DNA of 64,000 nucleotides, taken from Ilex aquifolium (taxonomy: Eukaryota > Streptophyta > Magnoliopsida > Aquifoliales > Aquifoliaceae). The stretch's first letter is position 1, and each line of letters opens with the position of its first letter. Shown one piece after another: positions 11,131 to 23,769 of the stretch. Where the stretch lies: NCBI GenBank assembly GCA_951799425.1, contig OX637402.1, forward strand, positions 27,062,492 through 27,126,491, given 5' to 3'. A program made the translations under genes and the position numbers. The notes under the pieces were generated by a model that saw only the letters and a program-made list of their open reading frames with translations, was not told the origin of the DNA and searched no databases.

Positions 11131-12296
11131 TTCAAAAACGTCGCTAAAACTCAGTTGCATTTGATTTTTTTAAAATTTTTTATTTAAGTAAATTGATTAT
11201 TTGCGACGTTTTTTAAAAACGTCGCTAAAACTCAGTTGCATTTGATTTTTTTTTAAATTTTTTATTTAAGTAAATTGATTATTTGCGACGTTTTTTAAAA
11301 ACGTCGCCAAAACTCAGTTGCATTTGATTTTTTTTAAATTTTTTATTTAAGTAAATTGATTATTGGCGACGTTTTTGAAAAACGTTTTTAAAAAAGTCAG
11401 TTGCATTTGATATTTTTTAAATTTTTTATTTAAGTAAATCGATTATTTGCGACGTTTTTAAAAAACGTCGCGAAAAGTTAAGTGTATTTGATATTTTTTA
11501 AATTTTTTATTTAAGTAAATCGATTATTGGCGACGTTTTTGAAAAACGTCGCGAAAAGTCAAGTGCATTTGATTTTTTTAAACTTTTTTATTTAAGTAAA
11601 TTGATTATTGGCGACGTTTTTGAAAAACGTCGCGAAAACTCAGTTGCATTTGATATTTTTAAAATTTTTTATTTAAGTAAATCGATTATTTGCGACGTTT
11701 TTAAAAAACGTCGCGAAAAGTCAGTTGCATTTGATATTTTTTAAATTTTTTATTTAAGTAAATCGATTATTGGCGACGTTTTTAAAAAACGTCGCTAAAA
11801 GTCAAGTGCATTTGATATTTTTTAAACTTTTTATTTAAGTAAATCGATTATTGGCGACGTTTTTAAAAAACGTCGCGAAAAGTCAAGTGCATTTGATTTT
11901 TTTAAACTTTTTTATTTAAGTAAATCGATTATTGGCGACGTTTTTAAAAAACGTCGCGAAAAGTCAAGTGCATTTGATTTTTTTAAACTTTTTTATTTAA
12001 GTAAATTGATTATTGGCGACGTTTTTAAAAAACGTCGCGAAAAGTCAAGTGCATTTGATTTTTTTAAAATTTTTTATTTAAGTAAATTGATTATTGGCGA
12101 CGTTTTTAAAAAACGTCGCGAAAAGTCAATTGCATTTGATTTTTTTTAAATTTTTTATTTAATTAAAGTGATTATTGGCGACGTTTTTTAAAAACGTCGC
12201 TAAAAAAATTGCCAAAACTGAAATTTGCGACGAAATTAAAAAATCGTCGCTAATAGTAAACTATTTGCGACGAATTTAAAAACGTCGCAAAAAAAA
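11130..12296. repeat. Right subterminal repeat array of the CACTA element, about 82-bp period
   Basis: About 13 copies of an approximately 82-base unit: GGCGACGTTTTTAAAAAACG (a near-perfect palindrome GCGACGTTT...AAACGTCGC), then GTCAAGTGCATTTGAT and TTTATTTAAGTAAATTGATT. The unit shares only the palindromic core with the left array. Copies are very similar, implying recent array expansion. Confidence 0.92.
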
Positions 12297-12325
12297 CGTC
12301 GCAAAAAACGATTTTTGTTGTAGTG
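12297..12325 (-). repeat. CACTA right terminal inverted repeat
   Basis: Ends CGATTTTTGTTGTAGTG, the reverse complement of the left end, and is followed by the target duplication CAC at 12326-12328. Confidence 0.93.
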
Positions 12326-12912
12326 CACACAACTATTATGTGGTTATTTTTAAATGTGAGTGGGTGATGTGCATAAGGAATAAATCACAAGGCCGTAAAA
12401 TAAAATTTGTTCAAAAAATAATCTCATACAACTATCAAAAGATCATCAAGAATTTCTTGTATCTGTGAGTTGTCTTGTACATGAGTTTATAGACAAATAG
12501 AGGCCCAATCCAACTCTAAAGTCCAAGAGGCCAAAGCCCTGTTACTTACCTTAATTACACTTTTGTTTGGACTTAGTACTACACTTGTGGCCGAAAGAAA
12601 AAAAAAAATGAAAAACCAAAAAATGTAAAAATTACAAACGAGTATAGTCTACCCATATTTTTTTTGTCCATAAGTGCAAGTATGTACTTTTTAAGACTTT
12701 TTTTTTTTTTACTACAAAGTGTCCAGGCTTGTGTCAGCTATTCTCTTGAATTCAACGGTTGACCACTGCGACTTGAATTGAGTTAGAGCATGTCCTTAAG
12801 GGACAAAAGTGGTTATGTATATATAACAAATGAGATGTGTGGACTCAAATTGTTAGTTTTTAAATTTTGTATGATGAGAATACATGTAGGAGTCTCCTTA
12901 ATCTCTCTCTTG
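12326..12912. other. Spacer between the CACTA and hAT-like elements
   Basis: No gene or recognised repeat. It contains A and T homopolymers near 12600 and 12700. Confidence 0.45.
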
Positions 12913-13913
12913 TAGGGATGGCAGTGGATCGGAAAAAAATGAGTATTCGTCCAAACCCGTTCCATTTGGACTAGAGATGGACCATACGTATTAGACGGTA
13001 GACGTATACGGGAATACCCGTATAAACTCGCACAGAGATAGAGGCGGGAATAGACTGACACTTACTCCCGCCCCGCTAACTCGTACATATATATATAAGA
13101 TCATAAACCCCAATTCCATTCTCACCCACCTATAAAGTTAATTTCAAAATTCAGTAGCCCACTTTTTTTTCTTTGTCCAATAAGATAAGATCTATTATCT
13201 TTATATTTTTTTTATAGCTTTTGTTAGATCTTTGATCTTTTTTGTTAGATTTGTAATGGGTTTTGTTAAATCTAATGGTCTGTGTTGTGTTAACTATTGA
13301 GGGTTTTTATTTCGGATCTATGATGTGTTAGATACGAAGTTTTTAGATGTTGCTTGTTCTGATTTTTTTTTTAGATCTGCAATTTTCATGTGCTACATCT
13401 AATTTTCTGTGTTAGATATGCAATATTCTGAATTTTCTAATTTTATGCGATTTGAATATGATTTTTGTTGAATTCTAATTCTAATTATAGTGTTAGATAT
13501 GATTTTTGCTGATTTTTGAGTTTATTCTACTTGAATATAGTTTTTGTTCTTTGAAAATTGTTGAATAGACTTTTTGTTTGAAATGTGCTATATAGACTTT
13601 TTGCCTATTCAGTATATCAAATGCTAGTCCTTATTGATGAGAAGAATTATGTGGTAATTTTTAGTTGGTGACATACAATTTTTTTGATTTTTTGGATTAT
13701 TTACAATGTTGGATTATGTTAGGCTTGGACTTGGGCAGGGGTGAAGGCGGGGACGGGACGGAGGCGGGGATTACAAATTTATCCGTGAACGAGGATGGGG
13801 ATGAAAATTATACCCATTAACGAGGGTGAACCGGGGTTAAACGGAGTTTTTTTAAGCGGATACGGGGATGGAGACTACACCCCCGCCCCCACTTTGATCC
13901 ACTGTCATCCCTA
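12913..13913. mobile_element. hAT-like non-autonomous element, about 1.0 kb
   Basis: The left end TAGGGATGGCAGTGGATC is matched by the inverted right end GATCCACTGTCATCCCTA. The flanks are CTCTCTTG (12905-12912) and CTCTCTTC (13914-13921), an 8-bp duplication with one mismatch, the length expected for hAT. The subterminal parts are G+C-rich (GGCGGGGA-type motifs near 13740-13880, complementary stretches near 12960-13075). The middle is AT-rich and non-coding. Confidence 0.75.
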
Positions 13914-14867
13914 CTCTCTTCTGTCAATTACGGTATCTCTTTTCTCGCTCATCTCTCCTCTCTCATCCGTCCCCTCTTTCCCTTCTTTCCCAATCTTTAT
14001 CTTCTCTCTTTTCTTTAAATTTCTCTCTTTTCTTTTTATTTCGTCCCTAATGTAGTGATACATTGGTAGAACCCCAGTAACACAGTAGAACCCTCATTTT
14101 TTTTTGTTTTTTTCATGTTAAAAATTTGATTCATGATTTTCATTGTCTTTGCTTTATCGTTGGCTTCAAGTTACTGTAAAACTGAAGCCCTCCTCTTCTT
14201 CGGTCATAGAACACTCCTAAAGCACTCTCTAAGCTGCAATCAAACAGATCATTCTATTCATACATATCCATTTGAGGGTAAAATATTTTTTAGTGTGAGA
14301 GCATAAATTTGTTTTCAATATAAAGGAGATAGAAAAGTATTACATGCATAAATAACACTCCCGTATGTGAACTGCTTGGATCACACCAGATTTATGCTAT
14401 AGTTTTGAGAGAGAGAGAGAGTTGGTCTATTTGAAACTTGAGCCAAATGAGATTCTCAAGGCCATATCTCTAACCTACATATCTTCCGGCATCACAACAC
14501 ACCGATTTCGGAACTCTGTGATACAACAAAAGTTAGCACCCCCTACACTGACGGAGCCAGGAAGGGAGGGGGCACGAGCCCACCTTGGATTTGAAAAAAA
14601 AAAAAAACATATTATCAATATTTATCTCATTTAATTGTGGGCTAATTGCACTGGATGTCCTTAAAATATGGTATTTATCTCATTTTTATCTCCAATATTT
14701 TAATTACATCATTTTAGTTCTTGAAATATTGAATATGTTTCTATGTGATCCCTCAAGAAAATATCGTCTAAATTACCAACTGTTTTTAATCATAAACTTA
14801 TCACGTGATACTTAAATATGAACAAAAAAATTATTTGGGTAGTAAATATTAAGCGAAATCATTCATG
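13914..14867. other. Spacer with transposon-end debris
   Basis: Pyrimidine-rich to about 14040. The stretch near 14548-14610 (CTGACGGAGCCAGG followed by a poly-A run) resembles the GGCGGAGCCA ends of Tip100-type hAT elements. No gene is recognised. Confidence 0.4.
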
Positions 14868-15112
14868 AAAATGTTTCATTCATTTCTAAGATACAATTAC
14901 AATTTAATAAAAATTCACACCACAAAATTTAATGCAATATAATGGTTGGTAGTGGATAATAATAAGTGAAATCATTAAAGAAGGGGAAATATTAATTGGT
15001 TGTGGGGCCTATCTAATTCAATGATTTTATTGAAACTATATCATTAAGTCTCTAAATAAGATTCTCAAATAAAATTCTTATAACATTGCTCTCGAATATA
15101 TCTTGTGGAGCT
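14868..15112. repeat. Left part of repeat unit A, 3' flank of laccase 1
   Basis: CATTTCTAAGATACA and AAATTTAATGCAATATAA match 61299-61370 of unit C, so unit A resumes here after the inserted block on its left. About 140 bases (14945-15090) are extra relative to unit C. This is the 3' flank of the laccase gene. Confidence 0.6.
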
Positions 15113-18100
15113 TCAACATGGCGGCATGTCCGGAGGTGGGGGCAACATTTTGGCATCTTGGTGTTTCCCATTTTTCACTATGAAAGTCATCATCATCCCC
15201 CAACTTGTGTGGCGCTCTAAATGGCAGTGCATCAACCACACCCCTGCAAAAAAATTAAACACACTTGACATCAATACTAGTAATATAACAAAAAAGAGTA
15301 AATTACACTTTTACCCCTTAACTATGTCTAACATTATTCTCCCTTAACTGTGTAGAACATTATTTTCCCTTATTAGTTTTACATTGCTCCAATTTCAATC
15401 GTACATTCCAAAATAGATGAAAATTTGTGGCATTTTGTCCTTTCAAATGTTAGTTTATTTTATTTTGTTCCAAAATCTAATGACACGCAAAAATTCTCTG
15501 TCCAAAGCATAACAAACTCTCAGTTTTGGGCAATTGAAAACAGTTCAAGTATTGGGGAAGGGAGCAATGAGACCAGGCTATAATTTAAGGGTGTGCGATG
15601 TAATTTTAGGTAATAATAACAACAATAAATGTGAATAGCAAGAAGAATGCAATGTACCAGGGTTGTTTGCCTCGAATCTGATAGCAGCCCAGCCGTTCTT
15701 TGGGATTGCAATGGTATTCTGTAGAGGAGGGTCAACAAGATTATACTTCAAAGGGTCCTTGATTTTGTCAAAATTTCCAAATCCCCACCCAACAACATAG
15801 AAACTATATCCATGCAAATGCATGGGATGATCAATCCCAGCCACCAAATTGGTTCCCTGGAAAACAAGCTCCACCGTGGAATTATATTCAAGCACTTTCA
15901 CTTTTGTTGCGTTCATTGACCTCCGGTATTCCGGCGGAATAGTTCGGTTCGTGAAATCGAATGCCACTGGAGGAAATTTAGGAAAATCATCTTCAAAAAC
16001 ACCATTAATGCCCCTGTAATAAGCTTCAAGAATGTCAATTCTTGGCTGTTCGAAGGTTATGTTGTTCACACTGGCCGCGAATCGTTCATCATCTGGACCC
16101 TCACAAGATGTATTACGATCACATGGTTGTGTATTAATGGAGACTGTAAAATATAACTTAGTGCTGATTTTCAGTGGTACATGGACTGGATGGTCTTTGC
16201 TGGCTAAACTTCTCAGGTTGCCGGTGAAATTCGCTGAGGCTTTCGTGTCGTTGAAGGCTGGAAGATGAGGGAAGGGTGAGGGTGAAGATGGAGTGTAGTT
16301 TCCACTATACTGAATAATGGCTGTGGTGGTGTTTTTATCGTACCCAACCGAGCTGGCGCTGTTGTAGGCCTTAGCAGCCATGTAATAGTGATCTGGTTGT
16401 TGGTTGGCCTCTAACAAGAAATCAATGGTTTGTCCGGGCGATATCACGAGATAGTCACTTTTCAGTGGCTTGGTGTAGCCACCGTCTGTTCCGACAACGG
16501 TGATGTTGTGTTTGGCGATGGCGAAGAAGAGAATGTTGTTCATGGCACTGTTGACCATTCGGAACAAATAGGTCTTGCCATGATCCACTGTCAATTTGAA
16601 TGTATCTGCATATATAGTGATCACAAGTCATTGCTAGTTCAACATGATTAATCAATTCCTAAATCACCGCAATTCAATGTAAATATGTATAGGCAAAACA
16701 TGATTTTATTACAAAAACCTCTGAAAGTGAGGACCAAACATACACTTTTATTACTTACCGAAAAAAAAACATACACTTTTATGTAAAATATTGATAGATT
16801 GAGAAAAGAGTAATAAACGGTAATTTGGGGAGAAAAAAGTCTCAAAATGATGCACAGAATATGCCAAATATAGGAAATTACCATGACAAGGATATATCAA
16901 TAACCCAATTAAGGGCATCTCCAACCCTGACTCAAATTTAGACTCAAATTTAAATTTGAGTAAAAAAATCTAAAAAACTTGCTCCAACCCTTACTCAAAC
17001 TTATACTAAATCAAGGGAGACTCTTTTTTTTACTCAAATTAAGGGAGACTCAAATCCTTACCCAAATTTTTAATGGTGAGATTTCACCATCTTTTAAAGA
17101 TCTAATAGTCATCTTTACTCTCATTTAATTTTGGGTTTGCCCTCATTTAAATTTAAGTTTGTCTTTCTTTAAATTTTAGTTTTTTCATTGGATCCATTTA
17201 TATCAAATCAAGCTTTTTACTCAAATACTAACTTAAATTTGAGTAAAAATTTGAGTCATGATTGGAGATGCTCTAATGACTTCTTGTGCATCATATTATC
17301 ATATTATTGATGTCAAATTGGCTAATTAGTGTGCAAAACTGGTACTCATCAAATTTGTAACAGAAAAAAGGCGAATAAAATTGAAACCTTGTTTTGAGCA
17401 TGGGTATAGATCACCAGGTTGACCATTTATAACAAAAGCATCAGAAACATTTGGGTCTCCCCCAGTCTGAAGCAATTCTGTAAGAACCGCTTGCACATCA
17501 CTCTTCCACCACTCTCCTGCATTAATTTCAACATATTAGACATTTGGCTATTAGGTAGTCTGTCTTTAACAGTTTTATAAGATATTAGTTTGTCATGATT
17601 CAATCGTGTCAAGTGGTGACTCAATGAGATCGATTAGGCTCAATCCCAATTTGTAGGATCAATCCCAATATTTCCAATCAGAAGTAATCAATATGCAGCA
17701 AGAGTTTTATACCTAATATAATGGGCACTTCGGCATGAGGCTTAGGAAAGGGATAAGTGGTTCCCTTCTTTGGAAAGACAAAGATAAAGCCATGAACTGT
17801 AGCTCGCGACCAATCGCTGTGTGCATGCCACCACATAGTTCCTTCCTCATCACTAAGCAAAATCTTTTGGCTAAACTTTGCACTTGGTTGAATAGGGCAC
17901 TGTGTAATATATTCTGGTCCATCTGTCCATGGATACCTTGGCTGTTTCACTCCATGCCTACAAAATGAATTACATTGAATTTTTCATTGATGAGATAAAG
18001 TTTGATGTAGATTATGTTATTAACTTCAGTAATAGGATAACGTTATATGAATCAATGAAACATTCCACTTGTCATTTCCTGGGGTGGACAAAAAAGGAGG

Positions 18101-19393
18101 CATAGTAGCAAATGGTTATGTTTCGGTATCGTACTTTAATAAGATAATTATTGAAATTTTCACACAAAAACAAAATGGCTCATACCAGTGGATGGTAATA
18201 TTTTGGTTGCCACTGTTATAAACGTCAACAAGGATTGTATCGCCTTTGTGAGCATATAGAGTTGGGCCAGGAAATTGTCCATTCACTGTCAAGATGTTCT
18301 TGGTGCTGCAGAGTCTTGTGTATTGAGTTTCTTGCACCTGTGAATTAAAAAGTTAGCAGCAGCAGAGGTACTGATATACAAAACATCGCATGTTAACATG
18401 TACAACAACTTCCATGCATATGTACACATACATATTTCTCTAGTACATACAAATACAAGCACAATGCATGAGTATCTATGCAAAATATTATTCTAGTACT
18501 CTTTAGATTGTGGATATTTTTTGCATTACCAATGACAATTGCAATTTTTCACTTTATTTTTAGGTATTTACCTTTTAAACTACTAACTACTCTAAAAACT
18601 TTAGCGATTAGACAAGTGTAACTTAAGTATTTATACACTTCATTGTATTCTTTTACATGCAGACTATATTTTATGACATGCACCATGTGCAAATCTTTTT
18701 AATTATGAAAATGGCGGTGATATTCGAACACATATCTCATGCTTTAATACAATTTTAAACCACCAACTAACTACCTATTGTGTATGTCCAATCTTGAGAC
18801 CCTACAACTACTAATTCCATGAAGAAAACTTTTGTCGACCATACATATGCAGTATGGACATATCCAGAAATTTTATCGGATGGTGACCTTTAAATTTTTG
18901 AAAAAGCATGAGGGTAAAGCCTATATAATCTTGGACTATTTAAGCTCATATAACATAATAAGAGGAATTTTCTAAACTTTATGCCATTTCTGACCTCCCT
19001 CGTACCCTAGATCCATCATTGCAGATGCGTACGAGGATTAGAGGTAAGAGGTGCACACTACACTACTCTTAATTTGGTGAGTAATTGGATAAAAAAAAAA
19101 TTGTTTAACTTGGTCAGTAGAGGTAAGAGGTGCACTCCACCACACCAAATCCTGCAGGCCCTTAGGTCTGATCCGAGTAGTGTAGCTTCTGTAAAAGGGT
19201 CTCGATGACCTGATTAACTTTTGAAAGCACCAGAAAAAAAAAATTATAACGCGAAACCTTATATGAATGAGATGATCACTGTACTCACCACAAAGGTACG
19301 ACGAATTATGGAAGCTTCGGAATGGGTGAAGCCATCAAATAATAGAAACCCCAAAAACTGCAAGATCAAAACTTTCATGATCATCGACCCCAT
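15113..19393 (-). CDS. LAC: Laccase (multicopper oxidase), copy 1, six exons, intact
   Basis: Secreted blue copper oxidase that oxidises phenolics while reducing O2 to water in the cell wall. CDS: complement of join(15113..15243, 15658..16605, 17388..17516, 17713..17957, 18186..18337, 19289..19393). All introns are GT-AG and the total is 1,710 nt, giving 569 residues. A signal peptide occupies about residues 1-25 ([13 protein letters not shown] start). Copper ligands are HWHG (H85, H87), WWHAHSDW (H130, H132), HPMHLHG (H470, H473, H475) and HCHLERH (H532, C533, H534, H538), with Met543 as the predicted type-1 axial residue. There are many N-glycosylation sequons. The [15 protein letters not shown] and PPPPDMPPC motifs suggest the LAC14/LAC15-like group (inference). 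A copy-specific WGMMMTF replaces WGMEMAF. Intron 1 is about 545 bases longer than in copy 2, and the intron between exons 4 and 5 holds a MITE. A TATA-like box lies 72 bases upstream. Confidence 0.95.
16913..17273. mobile_element. PIF/Harbinger-type MITE in a laccase 1 intron
   Basis: The ends GGGCATCTCCAACC and GATTGGAGATGCTC are inverted repeats flanked by the 3-bp duplication TAA (16910-16912 and 17274-17276). The matching intron of laccase 2 has the empty site CCCAATTAATGACTTG near 37287. Length is 361 bp. It inserted in unit A after duplication. Confidence 0.9.
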
Positions 19394-19464
19394 TTTCAAG
19401 CAATTGAACTGTTTTGTGTGTTTCTAGTAAGCTTGCCTTTCTGATATCTGAATGAGCGGCAAAG

Positions 19465-19474
19465 CTATTTATTG
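19465..19474 (-). promoter_or_regulatory. TATA-like box of laccase 1
   Basis: CAATAAATAG on the minus strand lies 72 bases upstream of the ATG. It is conserved at the same distance in copy 2, with GCTTTGCCGCTCATTCAGAT downstream of it also conserved. Confidence 0.55.
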
Positions 19475-22400
19475 AGGTTTGGGATAGAAGAAGGTAATGT
19501 TCAGTACTTGTCATGGAAAACATTAACACAACTTTTTTTATTTGGAGTGAATTCTCCATATGCTCCACAGACATCAAGTCGAAACTTTCTTCTTCTGTGA
19601 TGATTATAATTTTCTATTACTTTGAATCTGGCCATTTCTTACAGCCACAATAATGTCGTGGAATTTTCCTAGTGCCTATTGAGTTGAAAGGACTTCTCGC
19701 ATATCTTTCATCTTATCGTACTGTCCTATCTTGAGGATCCGTGTGGTAACAACCAATCAAAAGGGGAACTGAGAAGCGTAAGAACTAAGAATTGAGGAAG
19801 CACCACATACAGTCGAATGACACTTTGTCTCCCAACATTTTCAATAAAAATTTACTCTGCCTTTTAAAATTTTAAAAATTCAAACTTCATATTTTTTTTC
19901 CCGAAAATAGTATCGATATGCTACCAAAATAACTAGTCGTTTGTGTTTTCTATCCATAGGATATGTTCTGAGTAGATGGAATAACAGATGATGCGTTGTT
20001 TTGAGAAACATTGTTATTGAGGAGAGATAGTGGCACGCTAGTAAGAGTTCATTTTCGCTAGCTCGGTGTGAGTTTCAACCTAATTTCCTCCCTCTTCCCC
20101 CACCCAAAAAAAAAAGGGGGATACATTGTTATTATTTTAAGAAATTCAGGATATGATATAAAAATTTCAGAGGATAAAATTAATATTTTAAAACTTTTCA
20201 TCAGCAAAGTGTAATTCAACCCATAAATCTCCTAATTGCCATCTTGTCAGAAAACAGATTCATGGATTAGACACCATAAACATCATTTGACACCGTTCTT
20301 TTTGCTACCATGCATCTTTGTGAGTCATGGTTAGGTAGGTCGTGTGGTGCTAAATTTTGAATGGTGGATCTTTGCAGACAGTTTGAATACAAGAACTTTG
20401 TTCTCTTCGCAGACTCTACTCAAGGTTCTTTGATTGGAGAATTCTAGGGTTCCCAATAATTGATACACTTTGGAAAAAAACTTCTATTTTATTTTTTTAT
20501 AACCAAAATATTATTTTAATCACGCAACAACTAAACTTATAATTACAATGTAAATTTGAGATATGAGGAATCACCATCAGACCACACACTTAACTAGTAT
20601 ATTTCTTGGGTGATTCGGGAATTCGAGATAATAACCATGATGTCTTTCCATAAGAATTACTTTGATGGTTTACCTTTTATTTTTATAATTCAAGATGCTC
20701 AAATAAATTGTAAAAAAAAAAATCATCGAAGGATGGCTCTAAAGATGAGATTAAGAATGTGAAGTCAGAAATAACATGTGCTGAAATCCTTCTTGAGGTA
20801 AAAAAAAAAGAGTATAATAAAATAATGATTTTGACAATAACAACTTGAAAGATACATGCGCTTTTCTCTCTTATTTTTTATTTCAATATTGAATTATTAT
20901 TTGTCTGATATTTTTCAGCTGTCATCATCTAACATAGAAAGTAAGTCATTTTATCATACGAGGAAAAACAACTTTCTCACGTAAAAACAAGGAACTAGTG
21001 GGCCGAACTTTAAGATGTCATATTTGAAAGATTAAAATATTTACCGTTGTTAAAAGATTAAATGTAAATAAATTGATTTACTATGATTAAAAGGTTGAAG
21101 TCTAATTGTAAGATAAGTAGTCGGACTATTGTTGTACTTTATGCAGGAAGGACACTTTGTTTATTTATAGATTTCCACAACCATATAAATATTAATTCAA
21201 TGTATAATCATACCTCGGTAGTCAAATTATGAGTAATGCGGTGTGGATAAATTTCACTAACCATAATTTATTATCTTCAAATGAGAGGTGAGTCTTAGAT
21301 ATGAAAATTGAGTCGTGTTACGTTATGATTAGATTATGTCATTTTGAATTTCATAATAAGTACTAACCAATGGGAACCCGACTTATTTAATTTATTATAT
21401 TATATGATGTATTACTAACTTGACCTATCTATTAATAATTGCATGTTCTGGTTGACACACATAGCTTGTAAACCAAAAAATTATGATTAAAATCTCCTCT
21501 CTTAATCAAACCAATCGCTCATCGACCTTGTATTAACTAAAAACCCACTCGAGTCCAATGCTTACAAATTTAAGTAAAATTCTATAATTATACCATCATT
21601 CAATTAGTACCAAATTGAAAAAATGAAAACATTAGAAAGTTTTTCATATTATACCAGGTGAATACATTTTTTTTTGTCGGGTAATTTATGTTTAATACTA
21701 ACCCAACATGTTTATTATGTTGTTAGTAGGTTGTATTATTTTTTTTAGTTCGCATAAAAAAACAATTAGTTCTAACTCTCTAATTTTTGTTGTTAAAGTT
21801 AACACCCCTTAATGGATCTTAATATTAATTAGGGTATAGTGCCATTCTACAACACCAGTGAATTTAGTTCAGTAAATCTGATACAAATATGACTAAAAAA
21901 TTATTTAAAATAAATATAAACATGGTTTACAGATATCTAGATTTTTAAATCCTACATTTGTTACATGTTCTATCAATTTGTCATATGCTAGATCACCCAT
22001 CATTTATTAGGAAAATATCTACTTATCTTTTGAAATACGGGAGAAATATATTGAAAGGGACCAAAATTCGAATGTTTTTCATCGTATGTATCACAATCTT
22101 ATTAAGTGTTTTTTTTTCTTTCGTGTTATCTAAGTTTTTAAGATATATCAATGGTAGCAAAGTAATAATAAGATTCAACGTGTTTGTATAATTTCTACAA
22201 CCACTCCCCTACTTCCTTAGTAATGAAAAAAAAAAAACGAGTCACAATAGCTGTAAAAGTAAAGAATGTATGACTTTTGTCCCTTTATTTTCTCTGTTCT
22301 AGAATCTCCATTTCCAAATGTAATGAAAAAAAAAAAAAAAAAAAAGTCCTTAACTTATTTGGTTGTTGGGAGGCACCTCTTTCTGTCGGCGCATGCACTT

Positions 22401-23769
22401 TTTTTATTTTTTGCATTGTGACAGAGCAAAATCGGTGGAATATCCACTTTCATGATGGGTTTTGTTGGGAGTGAGAGAATGAAAGAGGGATGAACTCTTC
22501 ATTCTTTTACTGACCTAATAATGTATCTTCATTAGAACTATTGAATCAACATCAAATTTCAATGTTTGATGAGGTCCACGTCAATTCAAATGTCATAGTA
22601 AATTAAGTCTCAATCGTATTACTTTTTAACTAATTGGGCCCAACTTTTTCATGTTCAAAGTCTAATGGGGGGTGGGGGATTCATATGTAGGTTGTGCAAG
22701 TAATTATATGTAGACATTTACCGGACCGAGTGTCCCCTCTAACTACCCTTTGAGCATTATTATGACAAATTAATTAGGTGGGAATAGGAAAAAAAATATT
22801 TATTACAATGGTGATACCACATTAGTATTGCCACGTAGTATCACCAACCAATAATATGGAAACAAATAAAGAATTAAACCCCATATAAGTCAATAACTAT
22901 TCATCCATGTAAGCAAATAACTACTCACTCATATTCGTGTAAGCCTATAACTACCCAAATTGGGTTTATTTTGCCAATTTATGATTTTACTATTAATTAG
23001 TGATATACCGTTGCATTGAATATTCTCTCGGAAATAAGATATCATAAATTAAGTGGGTGGGTGGGACTATTTCCACCCCATAAATATTCATTTTATAAAA
23101 TTAAGGATAATTCTATGTGCACCAAATTTGTGTTACAGTATTAGTAGATCCCATCAATGATCCAACGATTGCAGTTGATTTGGTATCAGTTTTGGTGCAA
23201 GTTTTGATGCATATTTTGTGTAAGTAATTGAATTTTTCTGAGCACATACTTTGCTCAACTTGTTTTTCCCACCCTTTTGCATGACTTGTTTCTTATTTCC
23301 TGGGTAGATTGTTAAAAGAAAGCACAATAATAACAAGAAAAGAAAAATCTTTGTGCAGATGTTCTACAGTTTCAGGAAAAACAAAAGAAAAAGAATGATC
23401 AAATGATATGTTTCACTATTGTTTTGCTGAGATAAAAATATACGTTTTCTGTTCCTAAACTACTCCCAAGAGAAGAAAGAGAGATTGTTTGGGTTAGGAT
23501 GGAGTGAATTTAATAATTAATGGGGTAAGTGAAAAAATGGGGTGGAAAAAAGAAATTTAATGGGGTTGACTTTGAAATTTAAGGGGCGGGAATTGTCTCA
23601 CCCAAATTAAGTAGTGCATGATTAATTAAAAAGATTAATCTTCGTGGTATGATTTATATATATAAAAAGTTTTATATAACTTTATGAATCATGACGTGTG
23701 ATTTAGTAAAAATTGTATAAAACCAATAAAAGTATAACGAAACCTCCTTGTAACAACCGTTTGTGACTC
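19475..23769. repeat. Unit A spacer upstream of laccase 1
   Basis: Non-coding DNA colinear with 39033-42440 of unit B. Unit A has extra sequence near 20050-20330, 20890-21010 and 22090-22430. A degenerate MITE resembling the 158-bp family lies near 22505-22630 and is shared with 41185-41300. I see no gene. Confidence 0.6.

Larger units (their letters stand above)
3002..12325 (-). mobile_element. Non-autonomous CACTA (EnSpm-type) transposon carrying captured host gene fragments
   Basis: The left end begins CACTACAACAAAAATCG and the right end is its exact reverse complement, with perfect terminal inverted repeats of at least 28 bp. Both sides are flanked by the 3-bp duplication CAC (2999-3001 and 12326-12328), as expected for CACTA elements. 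Inside each end lies a dense array of palindromic GCGACG...CGTCGC subterminal repeats, the class of site bound by the element's own transposition protein in the family. No transposase reading frame is visible. The interior instead holds minus-strand pieces of NUP98 (4199-4488), calnexin (5677-7919) and an unidentified gene (8620-9460), making this a Pack-type, transduplicating CACTA. Strand is given by the captured genes. Total length is 9,324 bp. Confidence 0.93.

Noticed and set aside
11130..12296. Regularly spaced palindromic repeats that could suggest a CRISPR array
   Set aside because: The spacers are themselves repeats, the array lies at the end of a CACTA transposon in a plant genome, and there are no cas genes. 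These are subterminal transposase-binding repeats.
16032..16651. Plus-strand ORFs opposite laccase exon 5 (and counterparts at 36781-37186)
   Set aside because: Antisense shadows of the well-supported laccase exons on the minus strand.
17427..17624. 65-residue minus-strand ORF over laccase exon 4 (counterpart at 37505-37693)
   Set aside because: Out of frame with the laccase. The correct frame there reads [13 protein letters not shown] and links properly to both neighbouring exons.
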